A DNA stretch of 64,000 nt from CAYZWU01 sp964482235 (GTDB taxonomy: Bacteria; Planctomycetota; B15-G4; CAYZWU01). Below are positions 8,232-16,480 of this stretch, in pieces. Positions within the stretch are counted from its first letter, which is position 1, and each line of letters begins with the position of its first letter. The notes under the pieces were generated by a model, which was not told the origin of the DNA, ran no database searches, and saw only the letters and a program-made list of their open reading frames with translations. Made by a program: the position numbers and the translations under genes. The stretch spans positions 1 through 64,000 of the forward strand of contig CAYZWU010000003.1 of NCBI GenBank assembly GCA_964482235.1, in the 5' to 3' direction.

Positions 8232-8735
8232 TCATCTCCAGACCGCCACGGCGGAGTAGCGGCGGTTCTTTCGCTTTGCCGACAGATACGCGTCTATGAT
8301 CCCGAGGAAGTAGGGCAGCACGAGCCACGATGTCACCAGCACGAGCAATCCCTTGACGAACTCCCTGTTGTAGACCTGGCCCGCTCCGGGGAAAATCACG
8401 CTCAGCAGCGTGGCCAGCAGCGGATCCCTGTGTTCGTGATAGTCCTGTCCGTAGAAGCGGACCTCGTCAGGCTCGAGGTCGGGCGGTGGCGGCGGCCTGT
8501 GAAAAGAGAACCGCAGCGATGCGCCGGCCGGGCGATAATCGTAATCCCGGTAGTCGCCCCACCAGCTTTCGACTCGAGGGCGCCGGCGGCGTCCTGCCTC
8601 GGCGCCGTACTTGTGGCTGCAGTTCGGGCAGGCGCTCGTCATTCCCGTTCCCAGCGAGGGGAGCCGTTCCCCGCAGTACCCGCAATACCTCTCCTTCCTT
8701 GCCGCTTCAGGCTTTTCAGGCTGGCTGCTGCACAT
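8232..8735 (-). CDS. zinc-ribbon membrane protein with TM2-like module
   Basis: 167 residues. An N-terminal zinc ribbon is formed by CGYC (about 17-20) and CPNC (about 36-39). A basic/proline linker leads to a C-terminal membrane module with FPGAGQVYN, KGLLVLVTSWLVLPYFLG and DAYLSAKRKNRR. Nearly the same module ends the kinase at 9666-11741 (FPGLGQCYN ... DAYFTARRINR). The start codon overlaps the end of the upstream zinc-finger gene by 20 nt, with GGGGAGG before it. The role is unknown; zinc ribbons of this type usually mediate protein contacts. Confidence 0.8.
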   Translation of the reverse strand: MCSSQPEKPEAARKERYCGYCGERLPSLGTGMTSACPNCSHKYGAEAGRRRRPRVESWWGDYRDYDYRPAGASLRFSFHRPPPPPDLEPDEVRFYGQDYHEHRDPLLATLLSVIFPGAGQVYNREFVKGLLVLVTSWLVLPYFLGIIDAYLSAKRKNRRYSAVAVWR

Positions 8736-9315
8736 TGCGACCTCCCCGGCCCATCAGAGCCGAAAGACAAAAGACCACGATAAAACCGACCCAGACGATC
8801 CATGGCTCGAGAACCGCTCCGGTGCGGACGCGCAGATAGACGGCGATGCCGGCCACCACGGCGGATCCGGCCCAGAGCATCCAGTCGGCCTCTCCGGCCG
8901 GACGGGCCGTCGTGCCGCCCGAGACCTTGAAATTCCGCTTCAAGGCAGCCATGCGGGCATCCCAGGCGCAGAAGAGGAAGAGGGGAGCCACGAGAAGGAA
9001 AGGGACGAACTGCGCGGATGCCAGCATAAGGGCCGAGCCGGCGGCAAAGCCGACTCCCTTGAGATAGGATCCCGCATAGAGATGTCCCAGTCCGGGAACG
9101 GCCGAGAGGATGAGCGCCGCGTTGGGTGACCGCCGCGACGGCTTCCTGACCTTTCTTTTCCCTGTTTTCCGTTTTCTCTTCGATTGGGTTTCCGGGAGGC
9201 AGTTCAGGCAGAAGTTCCTGGACTTGTGCTGCTCTCTGCACTCGTAGCAGAGTGTCTTGCCGCAGCAGACGCAGCGCGCCACTGCCGGGCGCTTTGGATG
9301 TTCACAGGTCAACAT
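8716..9315 (-). CDS. B-box-like zinc-finger membrane protein
   Basis: 199 residues. The N terminus carries a B-box-like cysteine/histidine array: CEHPKRPAVARCVCCGK, CYECREQH and CLNC, all within the first 40 residues. After a very basic linker (KRKRKTGKRKVRK) come hydrophobic segments with VPGLGHLYAGSYLKG, a looser version of the module in the two neighbouring proteins, and two further membrane segments. It is the first gene of the minus-strand run reaching 2913 and has a sigma-54-like site 38-51 nt upstream. Confidence 0.8.
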   Translation of the reverse strand: MLTCEHPKRPAVARCVCCGKTLCYECREQHKSRNFCLNCLPETQSKRKRKTGKRKVRKPSRRSPNAALILSAVPGLGHLYAGSYLKGVGFAAGSALMLASAQFVPFLLVAPLFLFCAWDARMAALKRNFKVSGGTTARPAGEADWMLWAGSAVVAGIAVYLRVRTGAVLEPWIVWVGFIVVFCLSALMGRGGRNVQQPA

Positions 9316-9352
9316 GCTTCACCTCGCTTTCAGATCACGAGGCATCTCTTAA

Positions 9353-9366
9353 ACAAGGCCTGTGCC
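9353..9366 (-). promoter_or_regulatory. candidate sigma-54 (-24/-12) promoter
   Basis: On the minus strand GGCAC (9362-9366) and TTGT (9353-9356) have the spacing of a -24/-12 promoter (GGCAC-5 nt-TTG). The -12 element ends in T instead of the usual C, which lowers confidence. The predicted start would leave a leader of about 27 nt before the ATG at 9315. A sigma-54 activator gene lies 2.5 kb upstream. Confidence 0.3.
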
Positions 9367-9481
9367 GAAAAGGGAAAAGCGTGGGTCAACAGGCGAATTC
9401 AGGGCGTGGCAGAGCGGAAATCGATTTGTCACCGGAGCCGGGCGATTCGCAAACAGGAGGCGTAATCTGTTTCATTTCAAT

Positions 9482-9497
9482 AAGATAACTCTATCTT
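9482..9497. promoter_or_regulatory. short palindrome, possible activator site
   Basis: AAGATA-ACTC-TATCTT is a perfect 6-bp inverted repeat in the 350-bp gap 9316-9665. It lies about 115-130 bp upstream of the sigma-54-like site, the usual distance for an enhancer-type activator. Apart from these two sites I see nothing else in the gap. Confidence 0.3.
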
Positions 9498-9665
9498 GAA
9501 TCGAGCCATACGGGGATCCGGCCTAAAGAGTGTCGGAAATAAAAAAATGAAAGGAATCGATCCTGCCCAGATCCAGGGCGAGACATTCAAGTCGAATCTG
9601 TTCGAATTCCCGACACGGGCTGTCGAGAATCCGACAGGGCGTTCCGGCGTGGCGGAAGAGGATCA

Positions 9666-11741
9666 TCAATAATAGGAGGAGAGCCTGTTGATCCGGCGCG
9701 CCGTGAAATAGGCGTCGAAGATCCCGTAGATCCAGGGAAGAACCAACCACGCGGTGAAAAAGATCACGATACCCTTCCAGACGTCACCGTTGTAGCACTG
9801 CCCGAGACCGGGAAAGAGGGACAGGAAGGCCGCGAGAGCGGGGATCTTCTGGCGAACCCTCGGCGCTCCATGGGTCATACCGCGACGGTCGTACAGGGGC
9901 GACCTCGGCCTGTGCGCCCCCCGCATCTGCGCAGACGTCCGGCCCCGCATGGCATCGGCCGGAATGGGCGGAGGAACAGCCGGGCTCTTCCGCGGCACCT
10001 TCGTACTGCTCGGGACCTTTTTCGATTTCTTCGTGACGGCCGGGACGCTCTTCTTCCTCTTCTTCCTCTCCTTCGCCCTGGCGAAGAAGTAGGAGCCTGT
10101 CAGGATGTCGTGCAGCGTTCTTCGTCCCGGAATGACGATGAAGACCCCCACATCGACGAGGAGCCAGAAAACGCAGACGCGGTAGAGAACGGCCATTCCT
10201 GTCCCGTTCGTACTCAGGAGCGTACCTGATTGCCCCACAACGCTGTCCAGGGCCGAGGTGAAGGCGGAGACGGAGATCTCCTCGATCACCGCTCCCATGC
10301 CGAGCAGGATCGGAAAGAAGAGCTGGGTTCGCAGAGCGGCGCTCCAGAGACCCAGATCGCTCCCGTCGTACCGACCCAGCCGGCAGTGGAGGATCGCCTT
10401 GCCCAGGGTCAGTCCGCCCTTGCCATCGGCAATGACGAAGTAGGCGAAGGTGATGAGGAGGAAGATCAGGTCGAGCCAGTAGCCCGGCATCACCTCCTTC
10501 TCGAAGCGGTAGAGCATGGCCAGCGAGCCGAAGTCGATCAGGAAGGCGAGCAGCCTTCTGATCCCGCCGCATCGCACCAGGCGGATCTCCTCCACCGACG
10601 GGGCCGTGTCATCCTCGACCACGAAGCTCCGCGGCTTCTTCGACGACCCCGACGCGACGGGCTGCTCGTCGCTCTTCCCGTCCTCGGCTTTCCGGTTCTT
10701 CTTCGGAGCGGCTGCCAGGATCCCATCCCCGTCTCCCGACTGCACCTTCTTCATCTGATCGATCAGCTCGTCGTACGAGGCGAAGCGATCCACCGGCTTC
10801 TTGGCCATCATCCGCTCGAGAGTCGCTGCCAGGGACCGGGACACCTTCGGATTCCGCTCCTCGATCGGCGGGAAGTCGTCCCGGATATGCATCAGGATGA
10901 TGCTCACCGGACTGTCGGCCTCGAAGGGGGGCGAGCCGGTCAGCAGGTGGTAGAAGGAAGCTCCCAGGGAGTAGATGTCCGACCTGTGATCCGTCGGGCG
11001 CCCCTCTCCCTGCTCGGGCGACATGTAGAACGGCGTCCCCACCACGGCCCCGGTCACGGTCAGATGGCTCTCGGTGCTCACCGTCTTTGCCAGGCCGAAG
11101 TCGGTGATCTTCAACGTCCGCGAACCGTCGAGAACCATGTTGGACGGCTTGATATCGCGGTGTACGATCTTTTCTTCCGCAGCGGCTTTCAGGCCCCGGG
11201 CCGCCTGGATGATCAGATCGACCGCCTCGGCAGGCTCGAGAATCCCTTCCCTCTGCAGGATCTCGTCGAGGTTGTTCCCCTCCACCAGCTCCATGGCGTA
11301 ATAGGGCTGTTCGTTGTACGAGCCTGTGAAGTAGATCTGAACGATGTTCGAGTGGTTCAGCCGCGCCACGGCACGGGCCTCACGCCGGAACCGGGCCGCG
11401 AAATTCTCCCTTCCGGTGAGCTCCTTCGACAGGATCTTCAGCGCCACCTTCCGATCGAGATTCTGGTCGATGGCGGTGTAGACCTGTCCCATGCCCCCTT
11501 CGCCGATGAATCCGGTTATCCGGTACGGACCGACGATGGTGCCCACGCTGATCCGCGAGCGGATCGGCACGGCCACCGTCGTTGTCTTGCCCTTCGGTCC
11601 ATGACCGTCCTCAGAGGCTCCCTTCGGAGAGACCACGTTGACCCTCTTGCAGGAGGGACAGACGATCTCGGCGCTGGTGTCTCCAGCCTTGCGCTCGAGA
11701 GCCGTTCCACAGGGGCAGATGATTTCCGAACTTTCCATCAT
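9666..11741 (-). CDS. Ser/Thr protein kinase with zinc ribbon, RDD domain and TM2-like tail
   Basis: 691 residues from the MM start at 11741. Order: zinc ribbon CPCG...CPSC (about 7-28); Hanks kinase (about 70-330) with GEGGMGQVY, the VALKIL lysine, HRDIKPSN and DFGLAK intact; linker with KKNRK; RDD membrane domain (RRLLAFLIDF... TLGKAILHCRLG... GRRTLHDILTGSYFF) to about 590; a basic Pro-rich linker; and the C-terminal module FPGLGQCYN...DAYFTARRINR. It is a membrane-bound kinase with an unusual pair of membrane modules. The frame is open upstream to 11837, but that part overlaps the end of the activator gene. It follows that activator gene by about 31 nt. Confidence 0.9.
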   Translation of the reverse strand: MMESSEIICPCGTALERKAGDTSAEIVCPSCKRVNVVSPKGASEDGHGPKGKTTTVAVPIRSRISVGTIVGPYRITGFIGEGGMGQVYTAIDQNLDRKVALKILSKELTGRENFAARFRREARAVARLNHSNIVQIYFTGSYNEQPYYAMELVEGNNLDEILQREGILEPAEAVDLIIQAARGLKAAAEEKIVHRDIKPSNMVLDGSRTLKITDFGLAKTVSTESHLTVTGAVVGTPFYMSPEQGEGRPTDHRSDIYSLGASFYHLLTGSPPFEADSPVSIILMHIRDDFPPIEERNPKVSRSLAATLERMMAKKPVDRFASYDELIDQMKKVQSGDGDGILAAAPKKNRKAEDGKSDEQPVASGSSKKPRSFVVEDDTAPSVEEIRLVRCGGIRRLLAFLIDFGSLAMLYRFEKEVMPGYWLDLIFLLITFAYFVIADGKGGLTLGKAILHCRLGRYDGSDLGLWSAALRTQLFFPILLGMGAVIEEISVSAFTSALDSVVGQSGTLLSTNGTGMAVLYRVCVFWLLVDVGVFIVIPGRRTLHDILTGSYFFARAKERKKRKKSVPAVTKKSKKVPSSTKVPRKSPAVPPPIPADAMRGRTSAQMRGAHRPRSPLYDRRGMTHGAPRVRQKIPALAAFLSLFPGLGQCYNGDVWKGIVIFFTAWLVLPWIYGIFDAYFTARRINRLSSYY

Positions 11742-11772
11742 CGATTTATCCGTAGGCCGGCGCGCACCTTTC

Positions 11773-13632
11773 TCATTCTCCTTCGCGGATTCCGTGCTGC
11801 CGGATCTTGTCATATATCGAAGGCCTGCCGATGCCAAGAACCTCGGCAGCTTTTTTCTTGTTCCATCCCACGGAGCGGAGCACCTCGAGAATGTGCGCCC
11901 GCTCCCGCATCTTGAGCGTTCGCCCGGCAGGCCCGGTTCCTGCCGGCGCGCCGCCCATCGGACCGAGGCTCTCGAAGGTGAGAAGGTCCCCCTCGCGCAG
12001 GATCAGCTCGCGCTCGAGCAGGTTGTGCAGCTCGCGGACGTTCCCCTTCCAGGGGCAGGCTCTGAGGCGCTCCATGCCCTCGGGGGAGACTTTCACCGGC
12101 TCCGGCGAGAGCTCCCTGAGAAAAAACTCTACCAGCTCGGGGATATCGTTGCGCCGTTCCCGGAGCGATGGCGTGTGAATCCGGAACACGTTCAGCCTGA
12201 ACAGAAGATCCTCGCGGAACTCTCCCTTCTCCGCCCTGTCTTCCAGGTCGGCGTTCGTGGCGGCGATGATGCGCACGTCCACGTGCACCGGCTTCTCACC
12301 CCCCACCCTGTAAAAAACTTTCTGCTCCAGTGCTCGAAGAAGCTTGACCTGGGCGGCCAGGGGCAGCTCCCCCACTTCATCGAAGAAGAGCGTCCCCTCG
12401 TGGGCTAGCTCGAAGCGTCCGAGCTTCCTCTCCCTCGCGCCGGTGAAGGCCCCCGGCTCATGGCCGAAAAGCTCGGCCTCGACCATGGAATCGGGGATGG
12501 CTCCGCAGTTGATGGAGACCATGAGCCGCTCCCGCCGCGACGATGCCTGGTGGATCGAAGCGGCGACGAGCTCCTTCCCCGTTCCGCTCTCGCCCGTGAT
12601 GAGCACCGTGACATCGGTGGCCGCCACTTTTTGCACCACCCGCCGCACCGACTCCATCTCCTCCGACGCACCCACGATCTCGATCGCGCCCGACGCTCCG
12701 GAGCGGAGGATCGTGTTGTCCCTCTCGAGGCGCTCCCTGTAAGCAAGGTTCTCCATCGCCTGCGTCGCCTGCGAGGTGAGAGCCGCGAGCAGCTGGAGAG
12801 CCTCCTCGCCGGGCGGCGACGCCTTCTTCAGCGACGAGAGGTAGACGGCGCCCGTCACCTGGCGCGCCGTTCTCATGGGAACGCAGAGGATCCTGGCCGT
12901 TCCCGCCGTCGCGATGGAGCGCGCCTTGCCGAAGCGCGGATCGAGGAGAGGATCCTGCGCCACGACCGACACGTTCTCCTGCACGACCCTGTCGAGAACG
13001 GACATCGAGGGAGAGTACTCCTTCCCTCCGGCCTTTCGTTCTTCCTGGATGAGCCTCAACCCCTTCCCCTCGCCATCGAGGAGGTAGACAGCTCCCAGAT
13101 CCATCCGGAAGAGGTCCATCAGGATCAGCAGGAAGGAGTGCAGCAGCGTTTCCCGATCGTCCGCCGAGTTCACCAGGTCGGTGAGCTTGAAGAGGGCGCC
13201 GAAGTAGTCGCCCTCCACACCGGACGCGTCGAGAAGGGCCGCGTCGGGGCTCTTCTCCGCCGCCGCCTTCAGCACGATCTCGACGGTGGTGTCGCCGAGA
13301 ACGCCGGTGGCCGCCGCCTCGGTCTTTCCGGACTGAGGCACCTCCGAGAGCACGAGACAGGCCTGTCCGATCACGATCCGGTCGCCGGGGCGCGCGATCG
13401 CCTCCTTGATGCTCGTGCCGTTGAGGAATGTCCCGTTCGTCGATCCGAGATCAACGACGTTGACCCCCGTCGGAACGAGGCTCAGCTCGCAGTGCTGCCG
13501 CGAGACGCCCTCGTGATCGAGCACGAGATGACAGACGTCGGAGCGCCCCACCACGAGATTGCCGGTGAGGTGATAGATCTTCTCGACACCGTCGCTGTTC
13601 TTGTATACGAAGAAGTAGCGTGTCCTTCCCAT
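11773..13632 (-). CDS. FHA-GAF sigma-54-dependent transcriptional activator
   Basis: 619 residues. FHA domain first (about 20-100: VGRSDVCHLVL, SRQHCEL, DLGSTNGTFLNG), which binds phosphothreonine; then a GAF domain (about 155-310); then a sigma-54 AAA+ domain with Walker A GESGTGKE, the GAFTGA loop that contacts sigma-54, Walker B TLFFDEVGEL and the arginine-finger region; and a Fis-type helix-turn-helix (KKKAAEVLGIGRPSIYDKI). FHA input next to two kinase genes implies control by Thr phosphorylation rather than by a response-regulator receiver. It starts 14 nt after the stop of the upstream gene. Confidence 0.95.
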   Translation of the reverse strand: MGRTRYFFVYKNSDGVEKIYHLTGNLVVGRSDVCHLVLDHEGVSRQHCELSLVPTGVNVVDLGSTNGTFLNGTSIKEAIARPGDRIVIGQACLVLSEVPQSGKTEAAATGVLGDTTVEIVLKAAAEKSPDAALLDASGVEGDYFGALFKLTDLVNSADDRETLLHSFLLILMDLFRMDLGAVYLLDGEGKGLRLIQEERKAGGKEYSPSMSVLDRVVQENVSVVAQDPLLDPRFGKARSIATAGTARILCVPMRTARQVTGAVYLSSLKKASPPGEEALQLLAALTSQATQAMENLAYRERLERDNTILRSGASGAIEIVGASEEMESVRRVVQKVAATDVTVLITGESGTGKELVAASIHQASSRRERLMVSINCGAIPDSMVEAELFGHEPGAFTGARERKLGRFELAHEGTLFFDEVGELPLAAQVKLLRALEQKVFYRVGGEKPVHVDVRIIAATNADLEDRAEKGEFREDLLFRLNVFRIHTPSLRERRNDIPELVEFFLRELSPEPVKVSPEGMERLRACPWKGNVRELHNLLERELILREGDLLTFESLGPMGGAPAGTGPAGRTLKMRERAHILEVLRSVGWNKKKAAEVLGIGRPSIYDKIRQHGIREGE

Positions 13633-13646
13633 GGATTGACAAGGCC

Positions 13647-16391
13647 TCAGTTCTCGGGTGCTCCAAATCGGATCTCGTCAGCCGGTAGCCGTTTCTCGAA
13701 ATCATACCTGAAAAACTTGTACATCGTGAAGGGGTCGCAGGCTTCCTGGACGGCCGGAAAACCGGGAGTCGGCACGGCCAGGGAGCAGTAGAGGACCCGC
13801 TGGCTGTCCACGAGAGTCAGGTCCTTGACGAACCAGCGGCCGGTCAGGATCTCCACGTCCGAACCGGTGGCGAACCAGCGGAAATAGAGCCGCTGTCTTT
13901 CTTCACCAACCGTCAGGCGCTCCCTGTCGATCAGCACGATCCCCCTTTTGTGGAACACCTGGACGCGTTCCTCTCCCTCGCCGTCATAGAGAACCTCCAC
14001 GCCCTTGGCGGCCAGGTCGTAACGGGAAACGACCTGGCGGCAGGCGCTCTCGCCTGGAGTTCCGCCGGCAGGAAAGGTCTCGTGGATGTAGACATGCTGG
14101 CCGGCCTCGTCGAGACAGCAGTGGACCTGGCGACTCTCGAGATCGAGAAGCTTCTTCGGCTTCGTCATCTTCGACGAGACGGCATAGAGGGAGACGACGT
14201 CGTTCGCGCGGGCGAGGAAGAGAATCCCCTTGCCCTCCGAGCCCTCGTGGCCCATGAAATGGAAAAGCTCCATTTCCCTGTGGCGAAACCTGTAGAGCAG
14301 GCGCCCCGTGATGGAGTAGATCTCCACCGCCTCGGGCTGGCACTGCCGGTTCACCGCCTTGAGGAGGTCCGCACCGTCGATGAACTCGAGGTACTGCATG
14401 ACCCGGTTGAGGAACGGCCGCTCGAGCCTTTCCTTCAGGTTGTACAGCCGGTGGCGCCAGCGGTTGTTGCGCCACTCGTTGATCACGATGAACTCTCCCG
14501 ACGATGACGGCGAGATGCCGATCCCTTTTCCCAGGAGCTTCTTCTTCCCGAGATTGGCATCCACGAGGTAGTATTCCGATTCGTTCTCGGCCGCCATGCC
14601 GCCCTCGGCCGTTTGCCCCGCTTTGACAAGAAGAAGGTCATCCCTGATCCAGCGCAGTTCCGCCACGGGCATCTCCAGCCGGTACAGCCGCTCCCCGCCC
14701 TCCTGCCTGTTCCTGATCAGCAGAGGGCCGCCGCTGGTGCCGGCCTCCTTCCGGGTGGCCACGGCGAGGAACCTGTCATCGGGCGAAGGTACAACGAGAA
14801 ACGGTTCGCAATCGCGGTAGGAGACGTTGTTCTCCCGATCCAGGTCGGGCCAGAGCCCCTCGGGATCGAGCGCCACCCCGGTGACCTCCTGCATCACGTA
14901 GTCGTTCCACGTACGCTCGTTCCTGAAGATCTTGATCTCCCGGCGGATCGCTCCCTCCCTGGTCATGAGAACGAGATCGACTTTCTCGGGAAGATCGAAA
15001 TCGCCGAGATTCCTGTAGGAGACGGAGAACTGGTAGCCGCTTCCATCGCGGATCACGGAGAAGTCGGTGATGGCGAGATCGAGCCGGCGCCGCTCGCCGA
15101 CCCACTGCCGGAAGAACCAGTCGTACCCCTGAATCCCGAACTCCTCGCAGCAGCGGATCCACCCGCTGACGTCGCGCGTGACAGTCTCCTGCCCCTCCTC
15201 GACGAGAGTCGGGAGCTGAAACATCCTGAGACAGATCGTGTCGAAAAGCTCGTCGCCCACCATCCGGCGGAAGAGCGACAGCAGGTCCCCTCCCTGGTCG
15301 CCCGGCGCAGCGGCGCAGTACCGCAGTCTCTGCCCGGTATCGGCCGCCTGGGAGAAGTAATACTGGGCCCACGCCCTCGCCATCTCCTCCCTGGAGAACA
15401 GAGTGCCCGGCGGGAAACCCTTGCCGAGCCAGATGAAGGCGAAGGCGTAGGCCAGACCGTTGCCGCCCAGTTTCTCGGGAAAGAGAATCGTTCCGGCCTC
15501 GTCGCAGTAGAGGTCCCGCGCCACATCGGAGGGAACCACGATGAACCTCATCGCCTTCGGGCGAAGCGGCCCGAGACGCCGCGAGAAGAAGACCGAAAGC
15601 CTCCGGAGCGTATCCCTGGGAATGGCTCCGGGGCTCCCGTAGGGATAGACGGCAATGTTCGTCTCTCCTTCGCTGATCCGGATCGGCTCGGCAGCGCAGC
15701 CGGCCACCGAGAAGAGCGACACCTCGCCGGGCAAGGTCCAGCTTGCCGCAGTCCTGGTCTCGCGCGGACTGGACTCGGCATAGCGCACCGTCTCGGTCCG
15801 GCTCGTATCAGCCACGGGCTGGAGGCCGGGGGGGAAGGCGACGTTGAGGTTCACCTCCATGGGGCGTTCCGAGATCCGCGGATAGAAGCGGTCCTCGGGC
15901 GCCAGGTAGACGAGTTCCTGCGAGAAGACGCTGTACGAGCCTGGAGAAGGAAGGCGGCCGCTGTATTCCACCTCGAGGAGGTTGTTCCCTGTCAGCGGCG
16001 TGCCGCGTGGCAGCTTGACCCGGCATGCCGGGATCACGAGCCCGAGGTCGAGGCAATCCGCATCCTCGCCGTTCCACCTGACCCGGCTCACATCGAAGCC
16101 GCCGTTCAGCACGAAGTAGAGGATCTCCCTCTCCGGCTCGATCTTCATGGTGATGCTCGCCCGGCCCTCCAGGAACCGGTCGACCGACACCTCGAGCTCG
16201 AGATCCATCCTGATCGGATTCTGGCCGGCGAGGCGATCGGACAGGAAGTCGGCAACGCACGCCTTGAACTCCGGCGTTTCCTCGATGCAGTTGTAGAGCA
16301 GAATGAGAAGAACGATCAGCGCGGCGGCGATGAGCAGAGATGCCGCCTGAACGAGCTTGCCTTTCATCGATCTGCCGAGCGATCCTGTCAT
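13647..16391 (-). CDS. large membrane-anchored M1-peptidase-like protein without zinc motif
   Basis: 914 residues with one N-terminal membrane segment (LLIAAALIVLLILLYNC, about 18-35). Residues ~60-250 look like the beta-sandwich N-domain of M1 aminopeptidases, and the middle (FIWLGKGFPPGTLFSREEMARAWAQYYFSQ region, split here around 330-355) occupies the place where M1 enzymes carry HExxH. No HExxH is present, so zinc peptidase activity is unlikely. The C-terminal ~400 residues are beta-rich and repeat-like, reminiscent of a WD/propeller. It is probably an extracytoplasmic sensor or binding protein. The family call is by eye. AGGAAAG precedes the ATG. Confidence 0.6.
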   Translation of the reverse strand: MTGSLGRSMKGKLVQAASLLIAAALIVLLILLYNCIEETPEFKACVADFLSDRLAGQNPIRMDLELEVSVDRFLEGRASITMKIEPEREILYFVLNGGFDVSRVRWNGEDADCLDLGLVIPACRVKLPRGTPLTGNNLLEVEYSGRLPSPGSYSVFSQELVYLAPEDRFYPRISERPMEVNLNVAFPPGLQPVADTSRTETVRYAESSPRETRTAASWTLPGEVSLFSVAGCAAEPIRISEGETNIAVYPYGSPGAIPRDTLRRLSVFFSRRLGPLRPKAMRFIVVPSDVARDLYCDEAGTILFPEKLGGNGLAYAFAFIWLGKGFPPGTLFSREEMARAWAQYYFSQAADTGQRLRYCAAAPGDQGGDLLSLFRRMVGDELFDTICLRMFQLPTLVEEGQETVTRDVSGWIRCCEEFGIQGYDWFFRQWVGERRRLDLAITDFSVIRDGSGYQFSVSYRNLGDFDLPEKVDLVLMTREGAIRREIKIFRNERTWNDYVMQEVTGVALDPEGLWPDLDRENNVSYRDCEPFLVVPSPDDRFLAVATRKEAGTSGGPLLIRNRQEGGERLYRLEMPVAELRWIRDDLLLVKAGQTAEGGMAAENESEYYLVDANLGKKKLLGKGIGISPSSSGEFIVINEWRNNRWRHRLYNLKERLERPFLNRVMQYLEFIDGADLLKAVNRQCQPEAVEIYSITGRLLYRFRHREMELFHFMGHEGSEGKGILFLARANDVVSLYAVSSKMTKPKKLLDLESRQVHCCLDEAGQHVYIHETFPAGGTPGESACRQVVSRYDLAAKGVEVLYDGEGEERVQVFHKRGIVLIDRERLTVGEERQRLYFRWFATGSDVEILTGRWFVKDLTLVDSQRVLYCSLAVPTPGFPAVQEACDPFTMYKFFRYDFEKRLPADEIRFGAPEN

Positions 16392-16480
16392 GACTCTTTC
16401 CTGAATAGGGAAGCAGTTCCGCTTCCTCGAGATCCCATGATAGGCATGAAGCGAGCAGATCTCAACGGCTCACTGCACCT

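Noticed and set aside
10230..11915. Long plus-strand open frame over the kinase gene
   Set aside because: Same cause: mirror frame of a GC-rich coding gene with recognisable kinase motifs on the other strand.
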